Origin: Chitinophaga sp. 180180018-3
Lineage (GTDB): Bacteria; Bacteroidota; Bacteroidia; Chitinophagales; Chitinophagaceae
Reading direction: 5' to 3'
Assembly: GCF_037893185.1 (NCBI RefSeq)
Contig: NZ_CP140772.1
Coordinates: 7,928,001 to 7,992,000 of the forward strand
DNA length: 64,000 nucleotides
The notes beneath the pieces are model-generated. The model saw nothing but the letters and a program-made list of their open reading frames with translations. It did no database searches and was not told where the DNA came from. Both the position numbers and the translations under genes were made by a program. The stretch's first letter is position 1; every line of letters begins with the position of its first letter. Shown here piece by piece: positions 53,358 to 61,140 of the stretch.

Positions 53358-54470
53358 TTAATAAAAAAAGCAGGAATCCGGCAGGGCAACTTTTACGACT
53401 TTACCGGTAGCAACGACTGGTTGCCGGGGTTTTACACCAAAGCAGCAACGGAGAAACGTGCTTCCGCTGATCACTATATTGAACAATATAATCGTTGTGA
53501 GGTAAGTGGTAAGTATTATAAAGAGGTATTTTAATAAAGGAGTGCTGTTCAGTGGTAGCAGGTACCATGTCATTCCAACTACGAGGGTTTGTTGCAGAAT
53601 ATAGAAAGCTGGCAGGAATTGATTGGTGTAGCTAAGTAATCTGTGTTGATGCAGGTATTGCTTTGCATAACCGGTTATGGTGAATACGATGAGCCAGGTG
53701 CTCAGCGGTCTGGAAAGGGTGGCCAGTAAGGTTTGAGGAAGCCATCGTAGAATCATAATAGTACACAACGCCAGCAACAGTGAACTGCGGCGATACAACC
53801 GGAGCTGTTCTGTGAGCTCGGGCTGCCGGGTGCAGAGGAAGCCAGCCGTTGCCAGCAACAACCACCAGATGATAAGACCTGGGTCCTGGAACCCGCAGCT
53901 GGTGAGCGTTCCCCAAACCAGCGGAATGAATAGCAGGCAATAGATATTTCCTCCCAGAGAGAGCCATCGAAAGCCTGGATGAGACAGAAGATGAGCCACC
54001 CGGAATAGTATTATTTCGTACAGTGCCATGTAGGCCAGCAACCATAGGTGTTGCCAACTGGTATTTTCCTCCGGATACAACTTAAAATGGAACACAGATC
54101 CGTAGAATTGCCAGAAACTACCATCATAGCCCTGGCAAAGTCTTTCCAGATAAACCTGAGGGGGCACTATGATTAGCAACCCAACGATGAACGGAATGAA
54201 AAGGCGCCTCAGCCACAACAGCACGACCCCCTGCCGGCTGCGTTTGTGGTTGACCAGGGAGGCAACTGCACCGGCAGAAAAGAAGAATAGCGCCGGCGCC
54301 CATAATTGAAGTAACGGCACAACTTTGTTGAGTAACAGGCTATCTGTATGATTGCTGATCAGCCAGGGCTGATTGGTGAAGGGCATAGCAGCTGTATAGC
54401 CAAAAATTCCGGTCAATGCAAACAACCGGAGCCAATCCAGGTAGTACTTGCGGGAAGAACTGTTGTCCAT
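53358..54470 (-). CDS. Membrane acyltransferase-3-family protein
   Basis: A 370-residue polytopic protein with about ten helices, opening with SSRKYYLDWLRLFALTGIFGY, typical of the acyltransferase 3 (OafB/NodX) family, where DxxRxxA-like residues start the fold. Further marks are LWAPALFFFSAGAVASL, RRLFIPFIVGLLIIVPPQVYL and FYILQQTLVVGMTWYL. Members O-acetylate or otherwise acylate cell-surface sugars. The frame is open to 54650; ATG 54470 gives the normal N-terminus. It is the first gene of the minus-strand run that continues with the LytS/LytTR pair. Confidence 0.78.
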   Translation of the reverse strand: MDNSSSRKYYLDWLRLFALTGIFGYTAAMPFTNQPWLISNHTDSLLLNKVVPLLQLWAPALFFFSAGAVASLVNHKRSRQGVVLLWLRRLFIPFIVGLLIIVPPQVYLERLCQGYDGSFWQFYGSVFHFKLYPEENTSWQHLWLLAYMALYEIILFRVAHLLSHPGFRWLSLGGNIYCLLFIPLVWGTLTSCGFQDPGLIIWWLLLATAGFLCTRQPELTEQLRLYRRSSLLLALCTIMILRWLPQTLLATLSRPLSTWLIVFTITGYAKQYLHQHRLLSYTNQFLPAFYILQQTLVVGMTWYLLPLNSTPLLKYLFIILTTYLTTIILFNIVISGSTFLRCCFGVKPRQPVVATGKVVKVALPDSCFFY

Positions 54471-54824
54471 GATCTCTTTTCTGCAAACGTAAAAGACAAC
54501 AAAGGCATAGCCTTCAAACTTTTGACCATCTGCAGTTGAGCGGTGACGAAATGCAATGCAAATTGAAGCAGCATTAAGAACAAGCCATGAAAATCCGGAA
54601 AACATCGTTCCGGATTCAGTGATGAGCATGATTTCTTGCCCAATTATCATCTGCCTGTTAAAAATATTTCCATATAACTAATTGATAATAAATTTATTAT
54701 GAAATTAATAACCTAATAGTCTATAGAAATAGTAGGGTAATTGGAATAATCTCCCTATCTTTGTTTTGTCATTAACACTAAAACTAACAGCGGCCATTTT
54801 ATCAGCCATTAAAAAAGTTATAGT
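54471..54824. other. Divergent intergenic region 5' of the acyltransferase and 54825 genes
   Basis: 354 AT-rich bases. The plus-strand side holds a -7 box TATCTTTG at 54756-54763, 62 bases upstream of the 54825 ATG; an ATTGG element is too close to be its -33 box. Nothing else structured was seen; the in-frame extension of the acyltransferase frame here looks non-coding. Confidence 0.45.
54756..54763 (+). promoter_or_regulatory. Promoter -7 box of the 54825 gene
   Basis: TATCTTTG matches TAnnTTTG exactly. No good -33 box lies at the expected distance, so the call is tentative. Confidence 0.4.
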
Positions 54825-55442
54825 ATGTCATCACTTTACAGATACGCAGATTATTTATTGCAGCCGACCCCGGAGCGTTTCCCCAGCCCCAGCAGAAACA
54901 GGGAAAAGATTAATCCACTGAGAGCAGGTGATTTCTTTCCCGAATTCTATGTAGAAGAATCCCGTATTATTAATGCAGGGCCTTTGCTTAGCGATAGCAG
55001 GCAGGGTGCGTCGTTGCATAGTTTAACCCTTCAGCCGCTGGTGGTGGTATTTTATTCCTGGCATTGGAATAATTATGCGGAACAGCTGATAGCTGCGCTG
55101 AAAAGTAGTGTAGAAGCTATCACAGCTGCAGGTGCGCAACTGTTGGTGGTATCCAGCGAAGATAAGAAGCTGTTTGCCACAGTTAATCCGGGTCCGTTAC
55201 CATTTGATGTGGTGTACGATGCGCAGCATCGTATTGCCCGCAAAGCAGGAATCTACCGGGAGTCTGATCCTATATGGGACCGTGTTTCCGGTGTTAATGC
55301 AGATGTTCCGGTACCTGCCGTATATCTGGTAACACCTTCTTTGGAAATCAGCTATGATTTTACCGATCTTTATCTGCAGGAACGTTTTGCTCCGCAGGCG
55401 CTGCTGAGAACTATCGGTAAAAAGATGGCTATCAGTGCCTGA
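54825..55442 (+). CDS. Peroxiredoxin-like thioredoxin-fold protein without cysteines
   Basis: A 205-residue protein resembling the AhpC/TSA fold. It has LRAGDFFPEFYVEE before strand 1, LVVVFYSWHWNNYAEQLIAAL where the peroxidatic Cys would be, GAQLLVVSSEDKKLF, FDVVYDAQHRIARKAGIYRESD and VPAVYLVTPSLEISYDF. The whole protein has no cysteine, so it cannot be a thiol peroxidase; the motif position reads SWHWN. It might be a binding protein, chaperone or inactive paralogue. It is cytosolic and monocistronic, with a good -7 box upstream. Two bases separate its end from the convergent small gene. Confidence 0.7.
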   Translation: MSSLYRYADYLLQPTPERFPSPSRNREKINPLRAGDFFPEFYVEESRIINAGPLLSDSRQGASLHSLTLQPLVVVFYSWHWNNYAEQLIAALKSSVEAITAAGAQLLVVSSEDKKLFATVNPGPLPFDVVYDAQHRIARKAGIYRESDPIWDRVSGVNADVPVPAVYLVTPSLEISYDFTDLYLQERFAPQALLRTIGKKMAISA

Positions 55443-55691
55443 TTAGCTGGCAGTTTCCATGGAGCTACATTTCCGGATATTCATGAGCGTATACCGGTAC
55501 ATGCTCCATTGCAGGCTGTTACATTCCAGTGGTGAGAGGTCTTCTATTTTTTTTCCGAGTGAGGTAAAAATGCTTTTATAAGCACCGGGTTGTTGTTGTT
55601 TTATTTCCTGCAGAATCTGATCTGCCTGTTCGTAATCTGTAGCGTTGCTGAGTTTTGCAATGATCTGTAATGCTTGTGCGTCTGTAGTCAT
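55443..55691 (-). CDS. Small cytosolic hypothetical protein (82 aa)
   Basis: No recognised family. The product is mostly helical (MTTDAQALQIIAKLSNATDYEQADQILQEIKQQQ...), with two cysteines (LECN and RKCSS) and no signal or membrane span. It follows the methyltransferase gene by 17 bases on the same strand, so the two are probably cotranscribed. The frame is open to 55724; ATG 55691 is preferred because it avoids overlapping the methyltransferase. Confidence 0.55.
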   Translation of the reverse strand: MTTDAQALQIIAKLSNATDYEQADQILQEIKQQQPGAYKSIFTSLGKKIEDLSPLECNSLQWSMYRYTLMNIRKCSSMETAS

Positions 55692-55708
55692 TGTATTATT
55701 TTTTGATC

Positions 55709-56308
55709 CTATCTTCTGATCCACATTTTTAACATTAAGTCGGCAGAAGCATCCACCAGCTGATAACTGGGCGGTACTTCATCACCAAGACTGTGAAATG
55801 TAACCAGCCTTGTACCACTTGCCTTTTTTTCCAGTTGCTTAAACAAACAGCGGCTATAATAGTTGTATAAACTTGCTGAATATTCCACTTTGTCATCTAT
55901 CAGATCCTGGTCTGCCAGATTTTCAAAGAAAGAATTATAGAAGTAGAAACCATCATAGGCAGAGAGATCCTGTTGGGTGAAATTGCCCTGGATAAAATTC
56001 ACATTATGGCTTTGTGTGATACTTTTTACCTCTTCTGCGTACTGATGTAGTTCCTGCCGTTGTTCGATGCCATAAAAAACAGCATCCGGGAAAAAACGGG
56101 CGCCGATCAGGCAAAATTTTCCCACCCCACTACCAATATCAAGTATTCTTTTCCCTGATCCGGAGGCCAGGAAGCGTGCGGCCGTTCTGGCGATGCTTAA
56201 TGGCGTCCAGTGGCGGCGCGATAACTGTTGTACTCTCTCTGGATACAGCTTGTCGAAAGCAGCATCATTTACGTAGCAAGTCGGCGTTAGTAAAGTAGAA
56301 GTTTGCAT
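55709..56308 (-). CDS. SAM-dependent methyltransferase-like protein
   Basis: A 199-residue Rossmann-fold methyltransferase. Motif I is RILDIGSGVGKFCLIGA (about residues 51-67), followed by FYGIEQRQEL (the acidic residue that binds SAM ribose), NVNFIQGNFTQQDLSAYDGFYFYNSFFENL (motifs II-III) and GTRLVTFHSLGDEVPPSYQLVD near the end. This resembles the histone-methylation DOT1-like and generic class I methyltransferases; substrate unknown. ATG 56308 (MQTSTLLT) is preferred to the open frame up to 56446. A small gene follows 17 bases later. Confidence 0.75.
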   Translation of the reverse strand: MQTSTLLTPTCYVNDAAFDKLYPERVQQLSRRHWTPLSIARTAARFLASGSGKRILDIGSGVGKFCLIGARFFPDAVFYGIEQRQELHQYAEEVKSITQSHNVNFIQGNFTQQDLSAYDGFYFYNSFFENLADQDLIDDKVEYSASLYNYYSRCLFKQLEKKASGTRLVTFHSLGDEVPPSYQLVDASADLMLKMWIRR

Positions 56309-56385
56309 GAAGGCGCAAAGGTACAAATTTATGGTAAGCTTTAGATCATCCGACAGACAAATAAAACTTAAAGTTAATAAGAAGA

Positions 56386-57270
56386 TTATATAAAAGCCCG
56401 TGTTCCTGCCGATGTATAAGCCTGCCGGAATTCTTTTGGGGTACAATTTTTTTTCTTTTTGAAAATGCGGTTGAAGTTGGAAATATTGTTAAACCCACAC
56501 TTATAAGCGATCTCATTAATACTTTGTGAAGTTTCTATCAGCCATCGTGAGGCATGCCCCAATCTGATTTCTATGAGTGTATCTACGAACGTTTTCCCGA
56601 TCCGTGCCTTAAAGAACCGGCTGAATGCCACGTCTGTCATAGATGCGAGCCTGGCGGCTTCACCGAGGGTAATGTTTTTGTCGAAATTGGCATTGAGATA
56701 AGCCATAATCTTTTCTACACGACGGCTGCTGTAAGAGAAAGTGGTTGTATGCCCGGATGTGGTATCAGACAGGAGGCGTATATCCCCACTGGTAGACAGG
56801 CCGTGAAGGATCGACATCAGTTCCAGCACTGAATCAAACCCTCGCTGTTGTGGAAGCCTGACCAGGCGTGGCATAATCTGTTGTGTGGTTTCTGCTGAAA
56901 ACAGAATGCCACGCAGCGATTTTTCAAACATATTTCTGATGTAGTTCAATTGATTGCGCTGCAGAAATTTTTCATCAAACAGGTCGCGATGAAACTGAAT
57001 AGTAATTTCTCTGATGAGCTCACCATTATGTTTGTGTGTAAACCAGCCGTGCTGCAGGTTTGGACCTACCAGCACCAGTTCCAGCTCGCCTATTTCTTCG
57101 ATATGATCGCCAATGATGCGCTTTGCTCCTTTGGCATGCTGAATAAAATTCAGTTCGAATTCGTCGTGATAATGCAAGGGAAAATCAAATGTTCTCTTTT
57201 CGCGGGTAAACAGGGTAAAACAATCACTCTGTGTAAGCGGGGTGATCTCCCGTAAAATTTTACTGTTCAT
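56386..57270 (-). CDS. AraC-family transcriptional regulator
   Basis: A 294-residue regulator with an N-terminal cupin-like ligand-binding part (about 25-110, FDFPLHYHDEFELNFIQHAKGAKRIIGDHIEEIGE). The C-terminal AraC double helix-turn-helix (about 190-290) contains MAYLNANFDKNITLGEAARLASMTDVAFSRFFKARIG and SINEIAYKCGFNNISNFNRIFKKKKNCTPKEFRQ. It acts as a DNA-binding activator or repressor, probably responding to a small sugar-like ligand. It stands alone: the methyltransferase begins 77 bases downstream on the same strand, and a long gene-free region lies upstream. Confidence 0.92.
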   Translation of the reverse strand: MNSKILREITPLTQSDCFTLFTREKRTFDFPLHYHDEFELNFIQHAKGAKRIIGDHIEEIGELELVLVGPNLQHGWFTHKHNGELIREITIQFHRDLFDEKFLQRNQLNYIRNMFEKSLRGILFSAETTQQIMPRLVRLPQQRGFDSVLELMSILHGLSTSGDIRLLSDTTSGHTTTFSYSSRRVEKIMAYLNANFDKNITLGEAARLASMTDVAFSRFFKARIGKTFVDTLIEIRLGHASRWLIETSQSINEIAYKCGFNNISNFNRIFKKKKNCTPKEFRQAYTSAGTRAFI

Positions 57271-58370
57271 AGATGAATGTAATTTATAACATACATGGAT
57301 CCGGATAGGAATTCAATATTAGCAGATAAAAGAACATTATAAAAGTAATGGCTTCAGATTTAAAATACAATCTTTTACTTCCTTCCTGATTACTTTGTGG
57401 TATGGATTATCAGTCATTTTCAGGTGATAAAGAAGGTGCGGAAAATCAGGCAAATGGCTTATGGAATGAGGCTGGCAGATAAAACAATGTTACACTTCCT
57501 GCTGTAAAAAAAACAAGTGTATTTATGACATTTAAATGAATTTTTATAAGAAGAATGAATGGTTGCTTAATGTGGCTTTAGCAGTTTGAAGTGAGAAGAG
57601 CTACTGAAGATGTGCTATGATCAATTTTGCTATATACTTTTTAACTGTAACGTATATACGAATATAAGGCATTTATATAAAAGAGAGATTGACCGGTATA
57701 GTTGTTAGGAAGAAGTCATAAGAATTGTGACCGGGTGAAATGAGCATATCACGACATACCCTTCCTAGCAAAAGGCCCGGCTTATTCCTGGTTGTATGGA
57801 ATTTTAGCTATGGATAGTTACAATCCGGAGATAATTACAGCGTTGCTGTAGGCGAAAAATACTTAGACGGACAAATTTATCCGGTACTAACGGAGACGTA
57901 TACACTATTCATACAGCAACATGATTTCAAATAGCTGTATAAAAAATCCGGCCTAACGATGCTGCAGGATAGCTGGTGCGGGCCGGCTGGTTATTGAAAG
58001 GCTTCCCCGGAGCACCCGGCAGCTTTTCGGCGATTGTTGGGATTGCGGTAAGCCTAAGTGGTTTCCAGCGCTTTCCAGTAGCCAGAGAAGACGTGTTTAC
58101 GGCAGTTGTTGGCCTTCAGAGGCAATGGTTTATAGCGCTTTCCGATAGCCGGCTGATGGGATAATGGGTCTGGCGGTGAGCGGCTGCGTACAGCCACATC
58201 CGTGGGAAGGCAGCGTGATGCCTCTGATCAGGTACTGGATAAGAGAAAGGTCAGCTAAATTTACCAATATCATTGAAAATGAATGAACTATGAAATCCGC
58301 TATGGTGAAGGATTTCAAAAAAAATAGCCCTTGCAATCGTTTTCGGGAAAAAAATACTCATAACTAGGTA
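57271..58370. other. Gene-poor region with decayed-looking coding remnant and degenerate direct repeats
   Basis: About 1.1 kb without a credible gene. The frame starting at 57740 runs to 57934 with one internal stop (57815) and encodes a protein-like string including DNYSVAVGEKYLDGQIYPVL, so it may be a gene remnant. At 58020-58160 two about 60-base units are imperfect direct repeats (core AGCGCTTTCC...AGCC, with TTGTTGG ahead). The region otherwise has no promoter or hairpin that I could support. The rest looks like relic or regulatory DNA. Confidence 0.35.
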
Positions 58371-58401
58371 TTTGATTGCCTGAAACTTTAACATATCTTT
58401 G
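58371..58401 (+). promoter_or_regulatory. Consensus Bacteroidota promoter of a candidate small RNA
   Basis: TTTG at 58371-58374, exactly 19 bases, then TATCTTTG at 58394-58401: a full match to TTTG-N19-TAnnTTTG. Transcription would start near 58408. This is the best promoter match in the window. Confidence 0.65.
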
Positions 58402-58407
58402 TGTTGA

Positions 58408-58525
58408 ATACGCTAAAAATTAACTTATTACTTATAAAGTCATCCAGTTGATTTAATCAAATCAATGCATTTCTATCCCCAAAAAAGGGTCTCTTCTTCG
58501 AGAATGGGACCCTTTCTTATTTTTA
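58408..58525 (+). ncRNA. Candidate small RNA or leader RNA
   Basis: A region of about 115 bases from the predicted start near 58408 to the terminator. It contains a perfect hairpin TTGATTT-AATC-AAATCAA (58448-58465) and ends with the terminator stem AAAGGGTC / GACCCTTT (58484-58491 and 58508-58515) followed by CTTATTTTT. No significant ORF is inside. It ends about 80 bases before the LuxR-type gene, which has its own TACATTTG box, so this could be a small RNA or a leader/attenuator. The RNA call is inferred from promoter plus terminator only. Confidence 0.45.
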
Positions 58526-58527
58526 CC

Positions 58528-58535
58528 TACATTTG
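58528..58535 (+). promoter_or_regulatory. Promoter -7 box of the PAS-LuxR gene
   Basis: TACATTTG matches TAnnTTTG, 66 bases upstream of the ATG; no clear -33 box. If real, the gene has its own promoter after the candidate small RNA terminator. Confidence 0.35.
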
Positions 58536-58600
58536 CCCGGAATGAGAGCATAATAGTCAACCAAACATCAGCATATTCCTATACAAGATTTACAAGCTAC

Positions 58601-59293
58601 ATGATTGAGCACATAGCATTTAGTAGTGAAAAATCCGGCCTGAACGAGAAGCTGCAAGCATTGAAGGCGATAGACAAGGAGCTGCCGGTTGTGGTGATCG
58701 TGATGGATATCGAGAAGAATTTCGTGGAGTATATGTCAGCCAGAGGATGCCGGGAGCTGGGCATGAGCCTGGACGAGATCCGGGAGATGGGGCCCCGGTA
58801 TTATGATACTTTTTTCAATCCGCACGATGTTGCCGACTATGTACCTAAAGTAACCGCCATGTTGGGGGCTCCCGAGGAGCTGAACATGTCGGTAACCTTT
58901 TTTCAGCAGGTAAAGATGGCTGCAACGGGCGACTGGGCCTGGCATCTGGGTTCAACGCGGGTGTTCATGCGGGACGCCAAAGGGGTGCCTACGCATGTTA
59001 TCACCTGTGCTACACCTGTAGATCCGTTGCATCATGTAACGAGCAAGGTAAACCGGTTGCTGGAAGAGAATAATTTTTTGCGTAGAAATCAGCATATTTT
59101 CGCCTCCCTGACTACGCGGGAACGGGAAATACTCCGCATGCTTGCATTGGGATTCAGTGCGGCGGAAATAGCCGTCAAAACAGGTATCTCAGAAAAAACA
59201 GCAGTGACTCACCGCCGTAATATCAAGGCGAAGATCGGGGCACAGTCGGGTTACGACCTGACCAGTTTTGCCCAGGCTTTTGATCTTATATAG
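58601..59293 (+). CDS. PAS-domain LuxR-type transcriptional regulator
   Basis: A 230-residue regulator. The N-terminal PAS-like domain (about 25-140: PVVVIVMDIEKNFVEYMSARGCRELGMS, YYDTFFNPHDVADYVPKV, VTHVITCATPVDPLHH) precedes a GerE/LuxR helix-turn-helix (about 165-225: ASLTTREREILRMLALGFSAAEIAVKTGISEKTAVTHRRNIKAKIG). It probably senses a small molecule or redox state and controls transcription. The next gene, 180 bases downstream on the same strand, encodes a type VI tube protein, so that gene is a candidate target. No receiver domain is present. Confidence 0.88.
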   Translation: MIEHIAFSSEKSGLNEKLQALKAIDKELPVVVIVMDIEKNFVEYMSARGCRELGMSLDEIREMGPRYYDTFFNPHDVADYVPKVTAMLGAPEELNMSVTFFQQVKMAATGDWAWHLGSTRVFMRDAKGVPTHVITCATPVDPLHHVTSKVNRLLEENNFLRRNQHIFASLTTREREILRMLALGFSAAEIAVKTGISEKTAVTHRRNIKAKIGAQSGYDLTSFAQAFDLI

Positions 59294-59473
59294 ATATAAA
59301 ATATTATATCAGTAGTTTGCCGGAATCGTTATCGGATAAGCATTTGCATTGTATGCATAAAAATAACAGCCCAATTTTCGGCATGTAAGGAGAAATGTGT
59401 ATTTTCATGCCGTATACCATATTTTTTGCCTGCCTGTTGCGCCTTGCAGCGGGCTTGTTAACCAAATAAAGTT

Positions 59474-59863
59474 ATGTCTTTTAAAGCCGTTCTTAACATT
59501 GATGGGGAGGAAATGAATGTCCTGGAGTGTAGGTTTTCATTTTCCCAAAACACAGATCACAATGGAAAACCTGCTGCCCGCCCAAAAGGTGGTACCATTA
59601 GTCTGCTTATTGAATCTGCCGGCGAAACCGCCCTGTTTGACTGGATGATCTCCAATACTCAGACAAAAAATGGCAGCATTACTTTCTTCAGACGCGACTC
59701 TATGTCGAGGTTGAAGGAGCTGAAATTTACCGATGCTTATTGCGTTGAATACACCGAAACATTTGACGCGTTGAATGAGCAACCCATGAAAATACAGCTG
59801 ACATTATCGTCCCGGGAGCTGAAGTTGAACAATTCTACTTATCATAATCCCTGGCCGCAATAG
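59474..59863 (+). CDS. tssD: Type VI secretion tube protein TssD (Hcp) of Bacteroidota type
   Basis: A 129-residue protein of the TssD family, the inner-tube Hcp of Bacteroidota type VI systems. The match covers the protein: SFKAVLNIDGEEMNVLECRFSFSQNTDHNGKPA, RPKGGTISLLIESAGETALFDWM, NGSITFFRRDSMSRLKELKF and YTETFDALNEQPMKIQLTLSSRELKL. Hcp hexamers stack into the tube on which VgrG spikes sit. No other tss gene adjoins it, so it is an orphan copy, about 30 kb from the vgrG-effector operon in this window. It may serve the same apparatus or carry its own cargo. Confidence 0.88.
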   Translation: MSFKAVLNIDGEEMNVLECRFSFSQNTDHNGKPAARPKGGTISLLIESAGETALFDWMISNTQTKNGSITFFRRDSMSRLKELKFTDAYCVEYTETFDALNEQPMKIQLTLSSRELKLNNSTYHNPWPQ

Positions 59864-60080
59864 GTACTAAATTTCCGGACAAGATAAGGTGATGTCTTAG
59901 CCTGTCCGGAATTTTTTGCCAGTTACCAGTTGGATATGAGGCATCTATGGGCCATGCCGGCCGCTTAACAGGTTAAAGGTATTTTGCCGAACCTGTTTTG
60001 TTTTCCCCTTTCTTGTTTACAAAGGGTAGGTATTGCCCTATGCTTTTCCTGATCTGTATGAACAATATAATCTTAACAAG

Positions 60081-60614
60081 ATGCCGGCCTTTAAATTTGA
60101 ATCACAGCCTGCGTTATTCACGCCACGTTTTCACCTGAGATCTGCCAGGCTGGAAGATGACGCTGCCATTGCAGCGATGCGTTCAGACCCACGTGTGAAC
60201 GAATTCCTCGAAAGGCCTGGCACTACCACCATTGAACAGGCCAGGCAGCATATAGAGAAGGTGCTGGCAGGTTTTGCAAATATGGACTCGCTGTATTGGG
60301 TTATCTCTCCCAAAGAAAATGATCAGCTGCTGGGTATCATTTGTTTATGGAATATCGTTCCGGCACTCAACAGGGCGGAAATCGGGTATGAATTGCGATC
60401 CGAATGCTGGGGCAATAAAATTATCCAGGAAGTAATGCCCGAAGTAATCAGATTTGGCTTTGAAGAAATGAAATTAGAAAAGATTATCGCCCTATCTGCT
60501 GTTGCCAATATAAGATCTGCCAAATTGTTGGAGGGACAACAGTTTGTGATTGATGAAGCGTTGAAAAAAGAGCTGGAACCGGAAGGCGAGCATTGTTATT
60601 CGCGAACCAGATAG
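60081..60614 (+). CDS. GNAT-family acetyltransferase (RimJ/RimL-like)
   Basis: A 177-residue acetyltransferase, similar to ribosomal-protein N-acetyltransferases RimJ/RimL. Landmarks are FTPRFHLRSARLEDDAAIAAMRSDPRVNEFLERP, YWVISPKENDQLLGIICLWNI, AEIGYELRSECWGNKIIQEVMPEVIRFGFEEM (acetyl-CoA site) and NIRSAKLLEGQQF. Acceptor unknown. ATG 60081 (MPAFKFESQ) gives the family N-terminus; the frame opens at 60033. It stands between the tube gene and the convergent lipoprotein gene. Confidence 0.85.
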   Translation: MPAFKFESQPALFTPRFHLRSARLEDDAAIAAMRSDPRVNEFLERPGTTTIEQARQHIEKVLAGFANMDSLYWVISPKENDQLLGIICLWNIVPALNRAEIGYELRSECWGNKIIQEVMPEVIRFGFEEMKLEKIIALSAVANIRSAKLLEGQQFVIDEALKKELEPEGEHCYSRTR

Positions 60615-60620
60615 CGCTCT

Positions 60621-61136
60621 TTATTCCTGCTGTATCCATTTATAAGCACCATTATCGTAATAGATCACTCCGCCGCCACAACTTTCGTCGGCGTGCAAAA
60701 AGATCCCGTCATTTTTTAAGGTGATCTTATTCTTGTCCTTTATTTGCGATGCGGCAAGTATTTCACCGTCTTCGTTTACATTATTCCAGTAAACAGTTCC
60801 CCTGGGGGCTATCTTGAAAATGCCCGCCCAGTCGATATCATCAAACCCCTGGTTCAGTATATCCTTACCCAATCCCAGGTAATCAATTTTACCGTTTTTT
60901 CCGAAGGTGATACGTAATCCACTTTTGCGGGAACGTACGTGTTGCACGATTTGAACAGTGTCTTTAAGGCCGTCGCCGTCCAGGTCGCAGTAAATGCAAT
61001 TGGATTTAAGCCGGATTGACGCCACAATGGTATCTGCAGGCGGAGTACGCCGGGCTGCATTTTCCGCGGTAACAGCGGCGGTTTTGTTTTCATTGCAGGC
61101 GATGACTAATAAAGCCAGTAACGGAAATAATTTCAT
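60621..61136 (-). CDS. Small lipoprotein with VCBS/FG-GAP-like calcium-type repeat
   Basis: A 171-residue lipoprotein with lipobox VIAC at C14. The mature part starts with a Pro/Ala-rich linker, then SNCIYCDLDGDGLKDTVQIVQ, an acidic DxDxDGxxD loop like that of FG-GAP or EF-like repeat proteins, and a compact beta domain with GKDILNQGFDDIDW and DESCGGGVIYYDNGAYKW. The function is unknown. It follows the tail-anchored protein gene by four bases, so the two form one operon. Confidence 0.6.
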   Translation of the reverse strand: MKLFPLLALLVIACNENKTAAVTAENAARRTPPADTIVASIRLKSNCIYCDLDGDGLKDTVQIVQHVRSRKSGLRITFGKNGKIDYLGLGKDILNQGFDDIDWAGIFKIAPRGTVYWNNVNEDGEILAASQIKDKNKITLKNDGIFLHADESCGGGVIYYDNGAYKWIQQE

Positions 61137-61140
61137 ATTA

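Noticed and set aside
57976..58164. 62-codon plus-strand ORF in the gene-poor region
   Set aside because: The product follows the imperfect DNA repeat and has no family features, promoter or conserved context.
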